From contig DKFC01000003.1 in assembly GCA_002452745.1 (NCBI GenBank), forward strand, positions 62,001 through 126,000: a stretch of 64,000 nt of DNA, in the 5' to 3' direction. The notes beneath the pieces were generated by a model. It was not told where the DNA came from. It saw only the letters and a program-made list of their open reading frames with translations, and searched no databases. Shown here piece by piece: positions 7,637 through 16,965 of this stretch (the first letter of the stretch is position 1; the number at the start of each line of letters is the position of its first letter). Both the position numbers and the translations under genes were made by a program. This DNA is from Firmicutes bacterium UBA6806. GTDB taxonomy: Bacteria; Bacillota; Clostridia; Peptostreptococcales; Acidaminobacteraceae.

Positions 7637-8804
7637 CTTTAAATCTCTCAATATATTTTATTTCATCTTCCAACGTCATTTGAAGACGATTGTTGATTTT
7701 TTCCTCTTGAAGTCTTTCCAGAATAAGGCCCATGCCCCTTCCCGATTGCACACCCTGTCCTTTTAAAATATCACCATTCAGGTGAATGGCGTACTTTAGA
7801 AGGTTTTCTCTATATCGTTTAACTGCATCTTCATAATTCACTGAAAGCAGTTCCAGTATTTCAACTTTTTTATTATACAATATTTTGAAGAGCATATAAT
7901 CATTTTTTTCAGGATTGTTCAAAAATAGAGCAAGTGACTCATGGATTTTCAAATAGGCCTGATGCAATTTTGACAGTTGAGGGTAAAGTGAGTAGAGCCA
8001 CTCCATCTTCTCAATAAAACACCGTGCCATCAGAATTCTAATTTGGTCTTCTTCAGACATATTGAGGCTTGACAGATAATCGTTTTCCAAATCCTTAACA
8101 CCCTGCTTTACAGCTGTCCATCCCAACTCATTTAACTTCATAATGCCTCTAGCTGCATCTACATAGCTAAAGAGGCGTTCAAGTAAAATGCGCATTTGAC
8201 CATTGCTGATTCGCTTATCATAGCCACTTTGGAATGCGTTTCTCATGAGGACTTCTGTTTTAAGCTCAATGTCAAAATCAAGTTGTAAACTCAGTTTAAC
8301 CGCTCTAAATAGGCGAGTTGGGTCTTCCCTGAAACTGGCCTCATGTAAAACTCTAATCTGTCCACATGCTAAATCGTGTCTAAACAGCGGATGACATTGA
8401 TAGAGCGTCCACTCACCCTTCTCATTTGTGAGGGTCATAGGATTTAAAACGGCATAAGCCGTGTTGACTGTAAAGTCCCTTCGCCGTAAATCCAAGTCTA
8501 TGCCTGAGGGTTCTTGATGCAGTGCCCCGGACTCATACCACTCATGCCTCATTGTTGCGATGTCAAAGTGATATCCGTCTACAGTGTCAAATTTCAAGGT
8601 TTCGTGTTCAGAAAGAAAGACATTCAGTCCTCTTTCACTTAAGTACTCAGCAAGCTCTGTAGCACTGCCATCAAAGGTTAAATCAATATCATCGGTTGAT
8701 CGATCCAGGTAAAAATCCCTTACAATTCCCCCGACAAAATATAGGACAGTTTTCGCTTCCCTTTGATATTGAATTAATTCGTTCAGCACCGCATCAGCTC
8801 TCAT
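7626..8804 (-). CDS. cca: CCA tRNA nucleotidyltransferase / poly(A) polymerase family protein
   Basis: 392-residue class II nucleotidyltransferase that adds or repairs the CCA end of tRNA. N-terminal catalytic head: FVGGIVRDFYL then DDIDLTFDG with the two metal-binding aspartates; RRRDFTVNTAYAV and REDPTRLFRAVKLSLQ are the tRNA/nucleotide recognition motifs. No HD domain is evident at the C-terminus. It is the first gene of the operon, with a promoter about 35 bases upstream. Family members may be full CCA enzymes or poly(A) polymerases; CCA activity is the more likely single-copy role. Confidence 0.9.
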   Translation of the reverse strand: MRADAVLNELIQYQREAKTVLYFVGGIVRDFYLDRSTDDIDLTFDGSATELAEYLSERGLNVFLSEHETLKFDTVDGYHFDIATMRHEWYESGALHQEPSGIDLDLRRRDFTVNTAYAVLNPMTLTNEKGEWTLYQCHPLFRHDLACGQIRVLHEASFREDPTRLFRAVKLSLQLDFDIELKTEVLMRNAFQSGYDKRISNGQMRILLERLFSYVDAARGIMKLNELGWTAVKQGVKDLENDYLSSLNMSEEDQIRILMARCFIEKMEWLYSLYPQLSKLHQAYLKIHESLALFLNNPEKNDYMLFKILYNKKVEILELLSVNYEDAVKRYRENLLKYAIHLNGDILKGQGVQSGRGMGLILERLQEEKINNRLQMTLEDEIKYIERFKDEY

Positions 8805-8835
8805 AAATTATCTCCCCCGACAACTCTCTCCCCCT

Positions 8836-8864
8836 ATTATAGTGCAAAAGTTGTTCGATGAAAA
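8836..8864 (-). promoter_or_regulatory. Promoter of cca-scpA-scpB-GNAT-mnmM
   Basis: TATAAT (8836-8841 on the minus strand) lies 17 bases from TTTTCA (8859-8864), about 32 bases before the cca start. The -10 is perfect, the -35 weak. Confidence 0.55.
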
Positions 8865-8916
8865 CCAACTAAACCCGTCAGTCGTTACGGATCTCTATTT
8901 TTTCCAATACAGCATC

Positions 8917-8956
8917 AATAAAACAAAGCCCATTGTCAGCATTTTGAACAATGGGC
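8917..8956 (-). terminator. Intrinsic terminator after pdp
   Basis: Nine-base-pair stem GCCCATTGT / ACAATGGGC with an 11-base loop, followed on the minus strand by TTTGTTTTATT. It lies 25 bases after the pdp stop and ends the xerD-deoB-punA-pdp unit. Confidence 0.85.
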
Positions 8957-8981
8957 CTAATAGATACGGTTTTATAGAAAA

Positions 8982-10283
8982 CTACTGGACAATTTCATAA
9001 ATATACTTAACAGGTGCTGGTTCGTTGGCGCTAAATGCAAAGGCCGCCCTCACCATCTTTTCAGCCTCAACAGTGCTGTCGTGGTTGGTGTGAAGAACGC
9101 ATAGAACATCTCCTAAATTCACATGATCTCTAATTTTCTTTTTGAGGGTAATACCAGCAGAGTAGTCAATTGGATCTTCTTTTTTCTGACGTCCCGCACC
9201 CAGCATCATCGCTGCAACACCTACTTTTTCCGCATCGAATCCACTGACATACCCCTCTATATCCGCCTTGACTTCAAGATGGGTGGATGCAACGGGCAGT
9301 TTTTCAGGATGTTCAATCAGGTCGGGATTGCCTCCCTGAATGCTCACAAAAGTTTTGAGTTTCTCAATGGCTTCTCCAGATTCAATTAGTTTTTCAAAAA
9401 AAGCATGTGCTTCTTCAACCGTTTGATAGGCGCCACCTAAAACGGCCATATATGAGGCAATGGTAAGCGCTACTTCTGTCTCATCCTGAGCGCCATGTCC
9501 CTTGAGTACTTCAATCGCTTCGTAAACCTCATTGGCATTTCCAACTTCATGTCCCAATGGCTGATCCATATTTGTAATAACAGCCACTGTTTTTCGTCCC
9601 AATTCTCCGCCAATGTCCACCATAGTTCTGGCAAGAACCCGTGCATCCTCCAAGTTTTTCATGAAAGCACCTGAGCCCACTTTGACATCTAAGACGATTG
9701 CATCCGCACCAGATGCAATTTTCTTGCTCATGATAGAACTTGCAATAAGTGGAATACTATCAATAGTCCCTGTAACATCCCTCAGTGCATAGATTTTCTT
9801 GTCGGCAGGTGTCAAATCACCCGATTGTCCCACAATTGCCATTTTGTGCTCATTGACATTTTTTATGAATTCCTCACCGGAAAGTTCAATTTTAAAGCCT
9901 TCAATGGATTCTAACTTATCCACAGTTCCACCCGTATGACCAAGACCTCTTCCCGACATTTTAGCCACTGGGATACCACAAGATGCCACCAGAGGTGTCA
10001 CAATAAGGCTAATTTTATCGCCAACGCCGCCTGTTGAATGCTTGTCGACTTTAATCCCCTCTATTCTGGACAAATCCACCGTGTCACCTGATCGAACAAA
10101 GGCGTCTGTCAAATTGGACGTCTCTTCCCTGTCCATACCTTTGAAGTAAATGGCCATCAGCATTGCTGACATCTGATAGTCAGGCACTTCGCCTTTCGTA
10201 TAACCTAAAACGACAAAATCTATTTCTTCTTTTGTGAGTTTTTCTCCGAGTTTTTTCTTATTGATTAAGTCTACAACTCTCAT
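8982..10283 (-). CDS. pdp: Pyrimidine-nucleoside phosphorylase
   Basis: 433 residues, full length. Splits thymidine, uridine and deoxyuridine with phosphate to base plus (deoxy)ribose 1-phosphate. The thymidine/pyrimidine phosphorylase signature SGRGLGHTGGTVDKLES is present, preceded by the phosphate-binding VDKHSTGGVGDK. It follows punA by 11 bases and is the last gene of the nucleoside salvage run, where deoB recycles the sugar phosphates made here and by PunA. The single pyrimidine enzyme of Firmicutes (Pdp) usually takes both uridine and thymidine. Confidence 0.95.
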   Translation of the reverse strand: MRVVDLINKKKLGEKLTKEEIDFVVLGYTKGEVPDYQMSAMLMAIYFKGMDREETSNLTDAFVRSGDTVDLSRIEGIKVDKHSTGGVGDKISLIVTPLVASCGIPVAKMSGRGLGHTGGTVDKLESIEGFKIELSGEEFIKNVNEHKMAIVGQSGDLTPADKKIYALRDVTGTIDSIPLIASSIMSKKIASGADAIVLDVKVGSGAFMKNLEDARVLARTMVDIGGELGRKTVAVITNMDQPLGHEVGNANEVYEAIEVLKGHGAQDETEVALTIASYMAVLGGAYQTVEEAHAFFEKLIESGEAIEKLKTFVSIQGGNPDLIEHPEKLPVASTHLEVKADIEGYVSGFDAEKVGVAAMMLGAGRQKKEDPIDYSAGITLKKKIRDHVNLGDVLCVLHTNHDSTVEAEKMVRAAFAFSANEPAPVKYIYEIVQ

Positions 10284-10294
10284 CTAAGCCTCCA

Positions 10295-11107
10295 CTACGC
10301 AATTTCTACAATTTTCTTGACGAGTTTGATAAAGGTCTGTTTAACCCTGTTTGCAGTTTCCACCACTTCACCATGATTGAGAGCGGTTGTCTGAATTCCT
10401 GCCGCCATGTTGGTAATGCAAGAAATCCCCGTGACTTTAAGACCTCCATGAGCCGCTACCAACGCCTCAGGCGCTGTTGACATGCCCACGGCATCTCCAC
10501 CTAAAATAGCTGCCAGCTTCACTTCAGCAGGTGTTTCATAGGCAGGTCCTGTATTGTAGAAATAAACGCCTGTTTTAAGGTCAATTTCCATATTTTTTGC
10601 CTCAGCCAAAATCTGAAAATTGAAATCTCTATCGTATAAATTCGATGCATCTGGAAATCTCGGCCCAAGTTCTGCTTCGTTTTTTCCAATCAACGGACTT
10701 GCACCAGTCATGTTAATTTGGTCGGTAATCAGCATCAAATCACCTGCTGAAAAGCCCTTGTTTACGCCACCAGCAGCATTGGTTAGAATCAAGTGCTCCA
10801 CCCCTATGGCTTTCATCACTCGAACTGGAAACGTAATTTCCTGCATGGAGTATCCCTCGTAGTAGTGAAATCTTCCCTGCATTGCTATCACAGTCTTTCC
10901 ACATAGCTTCCCAATCACAAACTGTCCTGCGTGCCCTTCAACTGTTGACACTGGAAAATGAGGAATATCATTGTATTTAATCATCACTGGTGATTCAATC
11001 TCTTCAGCCAAAATCCCAAGTCCAGACCCCAAGACGAGTCCAAGAACAGGTTTTTTCGTCAACTTAGATTCAATATAGACCTTTGCTTCTTTTATTTTCT
11101 GTAACAT
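10295..11107 (-). CDS. punA: Purine-nucleoside phosphorylase (trimeric type)
   Basis: 270 residues of the trimeric PNP family (PNP-I/PunA), which phosphorolyses inosine and guanosine. Motifs: LGLVLGSGLG phosphate loop (about 22-31), GRFHYYEGY, and LILTNAAGGVNKGFSAGDL; the purine-binding region contains GDAVGMSTAPEA. It lies between deoB (upstream, 19 bases) and pdp (downstream, 11 bases), so the three salvage enzymes are co-expressed. Length and motifs are intact. Confidence 0.95.
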   Translation of the reverse strand: MLQKIKEAKVYIESKLTKKPVLGLVLGSGLGILAEEIESPVMIKYNDIPHFPVSTVEGHAGQFVIGKLCGKTVIAMQGRFHYYEGYSMQEITFPVRVMKAIGVEHLILTNAAGGVNKGFSAGDLMLITDQINMTGASPLIGKNEAELGPRFPDASNLYDRDFNFQILAEAKNMEIDLKTGVYFYNTGPAYETPAEVKLAAILGGDAVGMSTAPEALVAAHGGLKVTGISCITNMAAGIQTTALNHGEVVETANRVKQTFIKLVKKIVEIA

Positions 11108-11126
11108 TTCTCTACCCCTCTTCTAT

Positions 11127-12299
11127 TTATTTCAGTATCAAATTCTTGAAGCTCGTTCCATGTTCAGTTTGAGGAATGTCCAGTAAATCCGAAACCGTTG
11201 CAGCGATATCGGAAAAGGTCTTACGCGTTCCAATATTCGCCCCAGCTTTCACCGATTTGCCCGCCACGACAATCGGAATAAACTCTCTGGTATGGTCTGT
11301 TCCCTTGTAGGTAGGATCATTCCCGTGATCTGCCAAGAAAATAATCACATCATCGTCATTCATTGCTCCTAAAATTTCAGGCACTCTCGTATCAAAAGCC
11401 TCTATGGCCTCTCTATAGCCATCCACATCACGTCTATGTCCATATTTTGCGTCAAAATCCACGAGATTGCTAAATATAATGCCTTTAAAGGATTCTTTCA
11501 AATACTTGATGGTTTGATCCACGCCGTCCATATTGTCCTTTGTGTGAACATCAGCAGTGATGCCTTCGCCGTCGAAGATATCTACAATTTTACCCACTGC
11601 CTTTACTTCAAGTCCATTTTCTTTTGCAATGTCCAAAACAGTTTTACCAAATGGTTTAAGTGAATAATCCCTTCGATTTGATGTCCTTTGGAAACTACCT
11701 GGTGTCCCAATAAACGGTCTTGCAATAACTCTAGCCACTTGGTCTTCGCCCATAAGCATTTCTCTTGCAATATGACACATGTTATAGAGTTCATCCAGTG
11801 AGATGATTTCCTCGTGCGCCGCAATCTGGAACACACTGTCTGCCGAAGTATAGACAATTGGGTTTCCAGTTTTCATGTGTTCTTCACCAAGTTCTTCAAG
11901 AATAACAGTTCCAGAAGCTGGCTTATTGCAAAGGACTTTTCTGCCCGTTTTGGCTTCAAATTCACGGATGATGTAATCAGGAAAACCATCTGGATAGGTT
12001 TTAAACGGTTGGTCTATAAGAAGCCCTGCAATTTCCCAGTGACCAGTAGTAGTATCTTTACCATTTGACGCCTCCAGTGACCTGCCGTATGCACCCTCTG
12101 GTGAAGCAGCCTCTTCAATAGCCTCAACACCTTCTATGTTGCCAATTCCGAGCTTTTTCAAATTGGGAATTTTAAAATGCTTCGTGCTTTGAGCTATGTG
12201 TCCAAGTGTATTGACGCCAATGTCACCAAATTTTTCTGAGTCTGGCAGTGCACCAATGCCAACACTGTCTAGTACGAATATTATCGCTCTGTTAATCAT
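11127..12299 (-). CDS. deoB: Phosphopentomutase
   Basis: 390 residues; interconverts (deoxy)ribose 1- and 5-phosphate, linking nucleoside breakdown to central carbon. An alkaline-phosphatase-superfamily enzyme with two Mn ions: DSVGIGALPDS holds the N-terminal metal ligand, GKDTTTGHWE the catalytic threonine, and LADHGNDPTYKGTDHTRE the C-terminal metal ligands. It comes after xerD, as in many Firmicutes, with a hairpin in the 48-base gap, and before punA and pdp. Confidence 0.97.
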   Translation of the reverse strand: MINRAIIFVLDSVGIGALPDSEKFGDIGVNTLGHIAQSTKHFKIPNLKKLGIGNIEGVEAIEEAASPEGAYGRSLEASNGKDTTTGHWEIAGLLIDQPFKTYPDGFPDYIIREFEAKTGRKVLCNKPASGTVILEELGEEHMKTGNPIVYTSADSVFQIAAHEEIISLDELYNMCHIAREMLMGEDQVARVIARPFIGTPGSFQRTSNRRDYSLKPFGKTVLDIAKENGLEVKAVGKIVDIFDGEGITADVHTKDNMDGVDQTIKYLKESFKGIIFSNLVDFDAKYGHRRDVDGYREAIEAFDTRVPEILGAMNDDDVIIFLADHGNDPTYKGTDHTREFIPIVVAGKSVKAGANIGTRKTFSDIAATVSDLLDIPQTEHGTSFKNLILK

Positions 12300-12337
12300 A
12301 GATACCTCCTATGCGCTTTGTGCGTCTTTAACTAAAT

Positions 12338-12357
12338 AAGAGCCTAATTAGGCTCTT
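12338..12357 (-). terminator. Hairpin at the xerD stop codon, possible weak terminator
   Basis: AAGAGCC / GGCTCTT with a six-base TAATTA core, itself a palindrome, overlaps the xerD stop codon; TTATTTAG follows on the minus strand. The T run is poor, so it may only reduce read-through into deoB. Confidence 0.5.
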
Positions 12358-13229
12358 GGGTGTGCTTTTTCATAGACGTTTCTGATTTTAGAATTCGACA
12401 TTTCAAGATATATCTGAGTGGTTGAGACATCTGAATGCCCCAGCATTTCTTGAACGGCTTTTAAATCTGCGCCATTTTGAATCAGATGTAGGGCAAATGA
12501 GTGTCTGAGTGTATGCGGGGTGATGGACTTGCGAATATCCAATTCCTCCGTATAGCGCTTGACGACTTTCCAAAAGCCCTGTCTTGTAATCCTCTTGCCA
12601 TAGTAATTGACAAAAAGTGCCTCTTCATCCTCAGTGACGATCTTGCTTCTGCCATCTTTGATATACATCTCCACAGCTTTTGATGCCAGCGAACCAAGCG
12701 GTATGACTCTGGCTTTTCCACCTGATCTGCATCTAATGTATCCCATGTTGGTATTGATGTCAGAAAGATTGAGCGAAACGAGTTCAGAAACACGAATTCC
12801 CGTTGCATATAGCAACTCTATCATCGCCTTATCCCTTTTACCTATAGATGTTCTTGAATCGGGTTTAGCAATTAACTTTTCCACTTCACTTAGCGTCATG
12901 ACGCTTGGCATTTTTCGTTCTGCCTTTGGCGCCTCCACATCCAGTGTGGGATTATTCTCTATATACCCTTTGTTGTGCAAATATGAATAAAAAGTTCTGA
13001 GGGAAGCTACATTTCTTTGGATTGTAGAATTGGCCTTTCCAATTTTTTTCAAATAGCCCACATATCCAAGAGCATCCACATGGCTGATTTTAAGGTAATC
13101 TCCCAGTCCGTTTTCATCAATATAAATGCCAAAATATTTCAAATCTCGCTTGTATGCCTCTAAAGTATTGGCTGACAAGTGTTTGTGATCTTTTAGATAC
13201 AACTCGAACTCATAAATGTAGTTGTTCAT
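12348..13229 (-). CDS. xerD: Tyrosine recombinase XerD
   Basis: 293 residues, the usual size. With XerC or alone it resolves chromosome dimers at dif during division. N-terminal SAM-like core-binding domain (residues 1-90) with HLSANTLEAYKRDLKYF, then the catalytic domain carrying the first arginine in ATGIRVSELVSLNLSDI, HTLRHSFALHLIQNGADLK (HxxR) and GHSDVSTTQIYLEM (His and nucleophilic Tyr). Placement before deoB-punA is the conserved Firmicutes context of xerD rather than of a phage integrase. Confidence 0.93.
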   Translation of the reverse strand: MNNYIYEFELYLKDHKHLSANTLEAYKRDLKYFGIYIDENGLGDYLKISHVDALGYVGYLKKIGKANSTIQRNVASLRTFYSYLHNKGYIENNPTLDVEAPKAERKMPSVMTLSEVEKLIAKPDSRTSIGKRDKAMIELLYATGIRVSELVSLNLSDINTNMGYIRCRSGGKARVIPLGSLASKAVEMYIKDGRSKIVTEDEEALFVNYYGKRITRQGFWKVVKRYTEELDIRKSITPHTLRHSFALHLIQNGADLKAVQEMLGHSDVSTTQIYLEMSNSKIRNVYEKAHPRA

Positions 13230-13313
13230 TTCCCCAAAACTCCTTATTTTATTGTATCGGAATGCCCATTTATTTAAAAGACAATTCCTTATCTTTTGTG
13301 TACTTTACACAAC

Positions 13314-14507
13314 TCATGCTTTTCTATTTTCTTTGTGAGCTTTCTTTTCAACATACATGGCCTCATCGGCTTCATGTAGAAATTCGCTTGGATTTCTGTG
13401 CTTAGAAGGATTATACTGGGCAAATCCAGCACTGGCACTTGCTCTAAATCTATACATGCCCTGCAAATTCACTTGTAAGAATTCATCACATATTCTTCGC
13501 CACACTTTTTTTGCCTGACCTTCACCGCATCGTGAAAAGACAATTAGGAACTCATCTCCCCCAAGACGAGCAACCATATCAAATTCACGAAGATTTGTCT
13601 GTATGATGTCTGAAACCGCTTTCAGCATCTTATCGCCTTCCTTGTGCCCATAGCGATCGTTAACCCCTTTTAAGTCATTGACATCTATATAGGCAATTGT
13701 CAAATCATAGCCTTGAAGAGAAGATCGCGTCATCTCTGATTTGAGATGCGTTATACCGGCCTCTCGGCTTAGAACACCAGTCATCTGATCTATCTCCGCC
13801 TTGTACTTGTAGTTCTCCAGATTGTTGTCCACGATGAAGTTTCGATTGATGAGAACCACCATCATCAGCGAAATCACAGTGATAAACAAATACGTAAAGA
13901 GCATGTAGAAGGATAGACTTGAAGGTGCAGTCGAAACAAAAACACCTGTTGAGGCGATTTCAATTAGGCTGGCAAATGTCATTCGCTGATAAATCAGTAT
14001 AATGGCAAAGATGAGGAAATTGCTAAGCAGCAAACGCCTTTCTATCCTCCTGTTAATTGAGACAATATTCTTAAAAACCCGCATTATCAATTTGTAGTAT
14101 TTCAGCAAAATGAAGAAGATGATAAAAAAGAGTCCTAAAACAGGATAGTGATTGGTGAATAAGATCAGCCTAAAGTCCACAACACTCCCATAAAGGAGAA
14201 AACCTATGTTGACCGTTATTAAAGATGTGACAATTTTTATAAGGAACAGCAAGACTGTCGTCACCGAACTGATAAAACTCGAAATTCGATAGAGGCTTAT
14301 CAAAATTAAATTAAGTGATCCATATAGTATCAGTATATCAAGCAACTTCGTCCCATCATAGAAATAGAGAAAAAAACTCAGAAACACGACGACAATAGCG
14401 TGTTTGAATCTCGGCTGCTTGCTGAATTTAGGCGCAATGACATAAAGTCCGTAAAAGATAATCAATGCACCCATTATGGAATGTAGTCCCCCCAAAAATA
14501 CCTGCAT
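13314..14507 (-). CDS. Membrane-bound diguanylate cyclase (GGDEF)
   Basis: 397 residues. The first 235 or so are a hydrophobic sensor region with about six to seven membrane segments (for example IIFYGLYVIAPKF, LILISLYRISSFI, YMLFTYLFITVISLMMVVL). The C-terminal GGDEF domain has DQMTGVLSR, DVNDLKGVNDRYGH and the active-site ARLGGDEFLIVF, so it should make c-di-GMP. A typical inhibitory RxxD site is not obvious before the GGDEF motif. It lies between recN and xerD, where sporulating relatives have spoIVB-spo0A. The sensed signal is unknown. Confidence 0.9.
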   Translation of the reverse strand: MQVFLGGLHSIMGALIIFYGLYVIAPKFSKQPRFKHAIVVVFLSFFLYFYDGTKLLDILILYGSLNLILISLYRISSFISSVTTVLLFLIKIVTSLITVNIGFLLYGSVVDFRLILFTNHYPVLGLFFIIFFILLKYYKLIMRVFKNIVSINRRIERRLLLSNFLIFAIILIYQRMTFASLIEIASTGVFVSTAPSSLSFYMLFTYLFITVISLMMVVLINRNFIVDNNLENYKYKAEIDQMTGVLSREAGITHLKSEMTRSSLQGYDLTIAYIDVNDLKGVNDRYGHKEGDKMLKAVSDIIQTNLREFDMVARLGGDEFLIVFSRCGEGQAKKVWRRICDEFLQVNLQGMYRFRASASAGFAQYNPSKHRNPSEFLHEADEAMYVEKKAHKENRKA

Positions 14508-14541
14508 ACTATGACTCCGTTCTCATGAACATGTTACTGCT

Positions 14542-16221
14542 CTAACTTTTCAGTGTCCTCGCATGTCTCAGCATCTCCTCTGCATGCGACTTTGTTGCCT
14601 TTGTAAATTCCGCGCCTCCTACTAGCCTTCCAATCTCCTCGACAATTTCCTCTTTTATAATCTCTTTAATTGTCGTCATAGTGGAGTCCAACTGCGCATG
14701 CTTTTCAATTAGCAGATGCTTATCTGAAAAGACTGCGATTTGAGGCAAATGTGTAATGCAAATAATCTGACTTTGCCTTGCCAGTCTCGCGAGTTTTTCG
14801 CCAACTACATTTGCGGTAATACCACTGATACCCGTGTCAATTTCATCGAAGATCAGTGTTGGAATCTCATCAAGATGTCCCAGCACAATTTTAATTCCAA
14901 GCATCAATCTGGAAAGTTCACCACCTGATACTACTTTTTTAAGTGGCTTAAATGGCTGTCCTGGATTTGTGGATATAGAAAATTCAACTTCGTCAATGCC
15001 GCGTTCTGTGACGTGGATTGACTGAGTTAAGTCTATTTTAAAACGCGTGTCTTTCATATTGAGTTCAAAAAGCTCCGATTGAAGCGCTTCTTGAAATCTC
15101 TTTGCGCTGTCCATCCGCATCTGAGATAACTTCTTTGAAACCTCTGTGTAGCGTTTCATGGCTTGCTTTCGGCTCTCTAGAAGCACCTCTACCTTTGCAT
15201 CTATCTGCTCATAGGCCTCTAGCTCCTCAGCGATGGACTTTTCGACCATCAATATCTCTGAAATGGACTGTCCATATTTGGTCTTAAGTGTGTTGATCGT
15301 ATCAAGTCGCTTTTCAACCGCACCTAACCGTTCAGGATCAAACTCCAGATTGTCCCTATAGGACTCCACATCTCGATTCAAGTCTTCAAGCACATAGTAC
15401 ACTTCCTTAAATCGAACTGAAAAGTCCTCAATCTGCGCATCCAGTGATTCAATACGCCTTATGTCTGAAGACAGTGACGACAATTTTCCTAAAAGCCCAT
15501 CACTAAACTCGCCACGAAGCCAATTGCTGCACTTTTCAAACGTATTTTGAACCGTTTCAATATTTGAAAGATACTCAAATTCCCGTTCAAGTGTTGCGTC
15601 TTCATCAGGCTTTAACTTGGCATTTCGAATTTCATCCAACTGATAAGTTAAAAAATCTATTTTTTTACGCTTATCGTGATCGTCTATTTGAAGGTTGCCG
15701 AGATTGCTGTCTATCTCTGAAATCGTATCATAAATGGACTTGATCTCAGTCAGCAGCTGCTCATGCGCCTCTCCACCATAGACATCTAAAAGTGTCAATT
15801 GGTTGGATCTCGCCAGAAGTTTTTGATTTTCATTTTGACCATGCAAATCTATCAGAGAATCTGTAACATCCCTGACAATATTAAGCGGTGTCACCTGCCC
15901 GTTAATTCTGGTGACACTTTTGCCCTTTGCCTGAATTTCTCTGGCGATGACCACAATTTCATCGTCCGCCTGTATTCCATTTTCCTCTAGAATCATGTTG
16001 ACAGAATCACTTGTATAGAAGCTGGCCTTGATAACCGCCTTGTCACTGCCTATGCGCACAGCATCCTTACTCGCCGCTTCTCCGAGTATCAGCCTGATAG
16101 CACCCAAGATCATGGATTTGCCAGCACCTGTTTCACCCGTTATAATGTTAAGCCCTGACAGAAAATCAACTGTCACATCTTCTATAAGTATAAAATCTTT
16201 GATTTTCAATTCAAAAATCAT
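14542..16221 (-). CDS. recN: DNA repair protein RecN
   Basis: 559 residues, an SMC-like ABC ATPase acting early in double-strand break repair. Walker A GETGAGKSM at residues 30-38, a long coiled-coil middle, then the ABC signature VSGGELSRLMLGIK (about 430) and Walker B TLIFDEIDTGISG. Begins MIFELKIKDFILIEDV as in other RecN proteins. Downstream of argR, the conserved Firmicutes order (argR-recN). No spoIVB/spo0A follows. Confidence 0.97.
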   Translation of the reverse strand: MIFELKIKDFILIEDVTVDFLSGLNIITGETGAGKSMILGAIRLILGEAASKDAVRIGSDKAVIKASFYTSDSVNMILEENGIQADDEIVVIAREIQAKGKSVTRINGQVTPLNIVRDVTDSLIDLHGQNENQKLLARSNQLTLLDVYGGEAHEQLLTEIKSIYDTISEIDSNLGNLQIDDHDKRKKIDFLTYQLDEIRNAKLKPDEDATLEREFEYLSNIETVQNTFEKCSNWLRGEFSDGLLGKLSSLSSDIRRIESLDAQIEDFSVRFKEVYYVLEDLNRDVESYRDNLEFDPERLGAVEKRLDTINTLKTKYGQSISEILMVEKSIAEELEAYEQIDAKVEVLLESRKQAMKRYTEVSKKLSQMRMDSAKRFQEALQSELFELNMKDTRFKIDLTQSIHVTERGIDEVEFSISTNPGQPFKPLKKVVSGGELSRLMLGIKIVLGHLDEIPTLIFDEIDTGISGITANVVGEKLARLARQSQIICITHLPQIAVFSDKHLLIEKHAQLDSTMTTIKEIIKEEIVEEIGRLVGGAEFTKATKSHAEEMLRHARTLKS

Positions 16222-16334
16222 GTTATTCCCTCATAATCTGCTCTATTATTGATGATTCTACTTCTCAAAACACTGAAATACCTTATTTTTATATTAATCG
16301 GCGAAACCATGTTCTCTCAATGGAGGTTTCCCTG

Positions 16335-16784
16335 TTAAACTAGCATATCCTTAAATAATTTGATGATTCTATCCACTTGACTTTCTTCTCTGACAACTAA
16401 AAATATCGTATCATCTCCAGCAATTGTGCCCACAATCTCCTTGATGTTCAAGGCATCTATAGAGACAGCCGCTGCATTTGCAGAACCCACCAGTGTCTTA
16501 ATGATAATGATGTTGCCTGCGTTGTCAACAGATACCACTGAGTTTCGATAAATCTTGAGAAAGCGATCATTGACAGCGCCCTCTTTCTCACGAATTGACG
16601 CATACTTGTATCGTCCATCCTTAGTGAGTACTTTAATCAATCTCATTTCTTTGATATCCCTTGACACAGTGGCTTGAGTCACTTGAAATCCAGATGCTCT
16701 CAGTTCACTCGCAAGTTCATCCTGAGTTTCCACATCTTTGCTTTCAATGATTTCTAGAATTTTAGATTGCCTGGAATATTTCAT
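16335..16784 (-). CDS. argR: Arginine repressor ArgR
   Basis: 149 residues. N-terminal winged helix with QVTQATVSRDIKEMRLIKV, the DNA-contacting SR motif, and a C-terminal hexamerisation and arginine-binding domain with GTIAGDDTIFLVV, the aspartate pair that binds arginine. It controls arginine synthesis and breakdown genes; in this organism ornithine metabolism would be a natural target. A good ribosome site GGGGAGGCAG precedes the start. Its 180-base upstream region is AT-rich (16785-16965) but no clear ARG box could be called by eye. Confidence 0.95.
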   Translation of the reverse strand: MKYSRQSKILEIIESKDVETQDELASELRASGFQVTQATVSRDIKEMRLIKVLTKDGRYKYASIREKEGAVNDRFLKIYRNSVVSVDNAGNIIIIKTLVGSANAAAVSIDALNIKEIVGTIAGDDTIFLVVREESQVDRIIKLFKDMLV

Positions 16785-16965
16785 ACTGCCTCCCCATGAT
16801 TCCCCAAGCTGTCCGTATTATGCGCACAAACTGCTTGAGAATTATATTTCTACCGCTTCAATTCATATAACATTCTTATTATATTACAAAAATATTCTTT
16901 AGTAAAATAGAACCCAGAGAATGATGTTAAAAACAGCGGCAAAGGCATGCGCTGTCTGAGTGAGA

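Noticed and set aside
16282..16300. GCCGATTA on the minus strand as a third sigma-28 -10
   Set aside because: No TAAA-like element 15 bases upstream and no gene in the right place.
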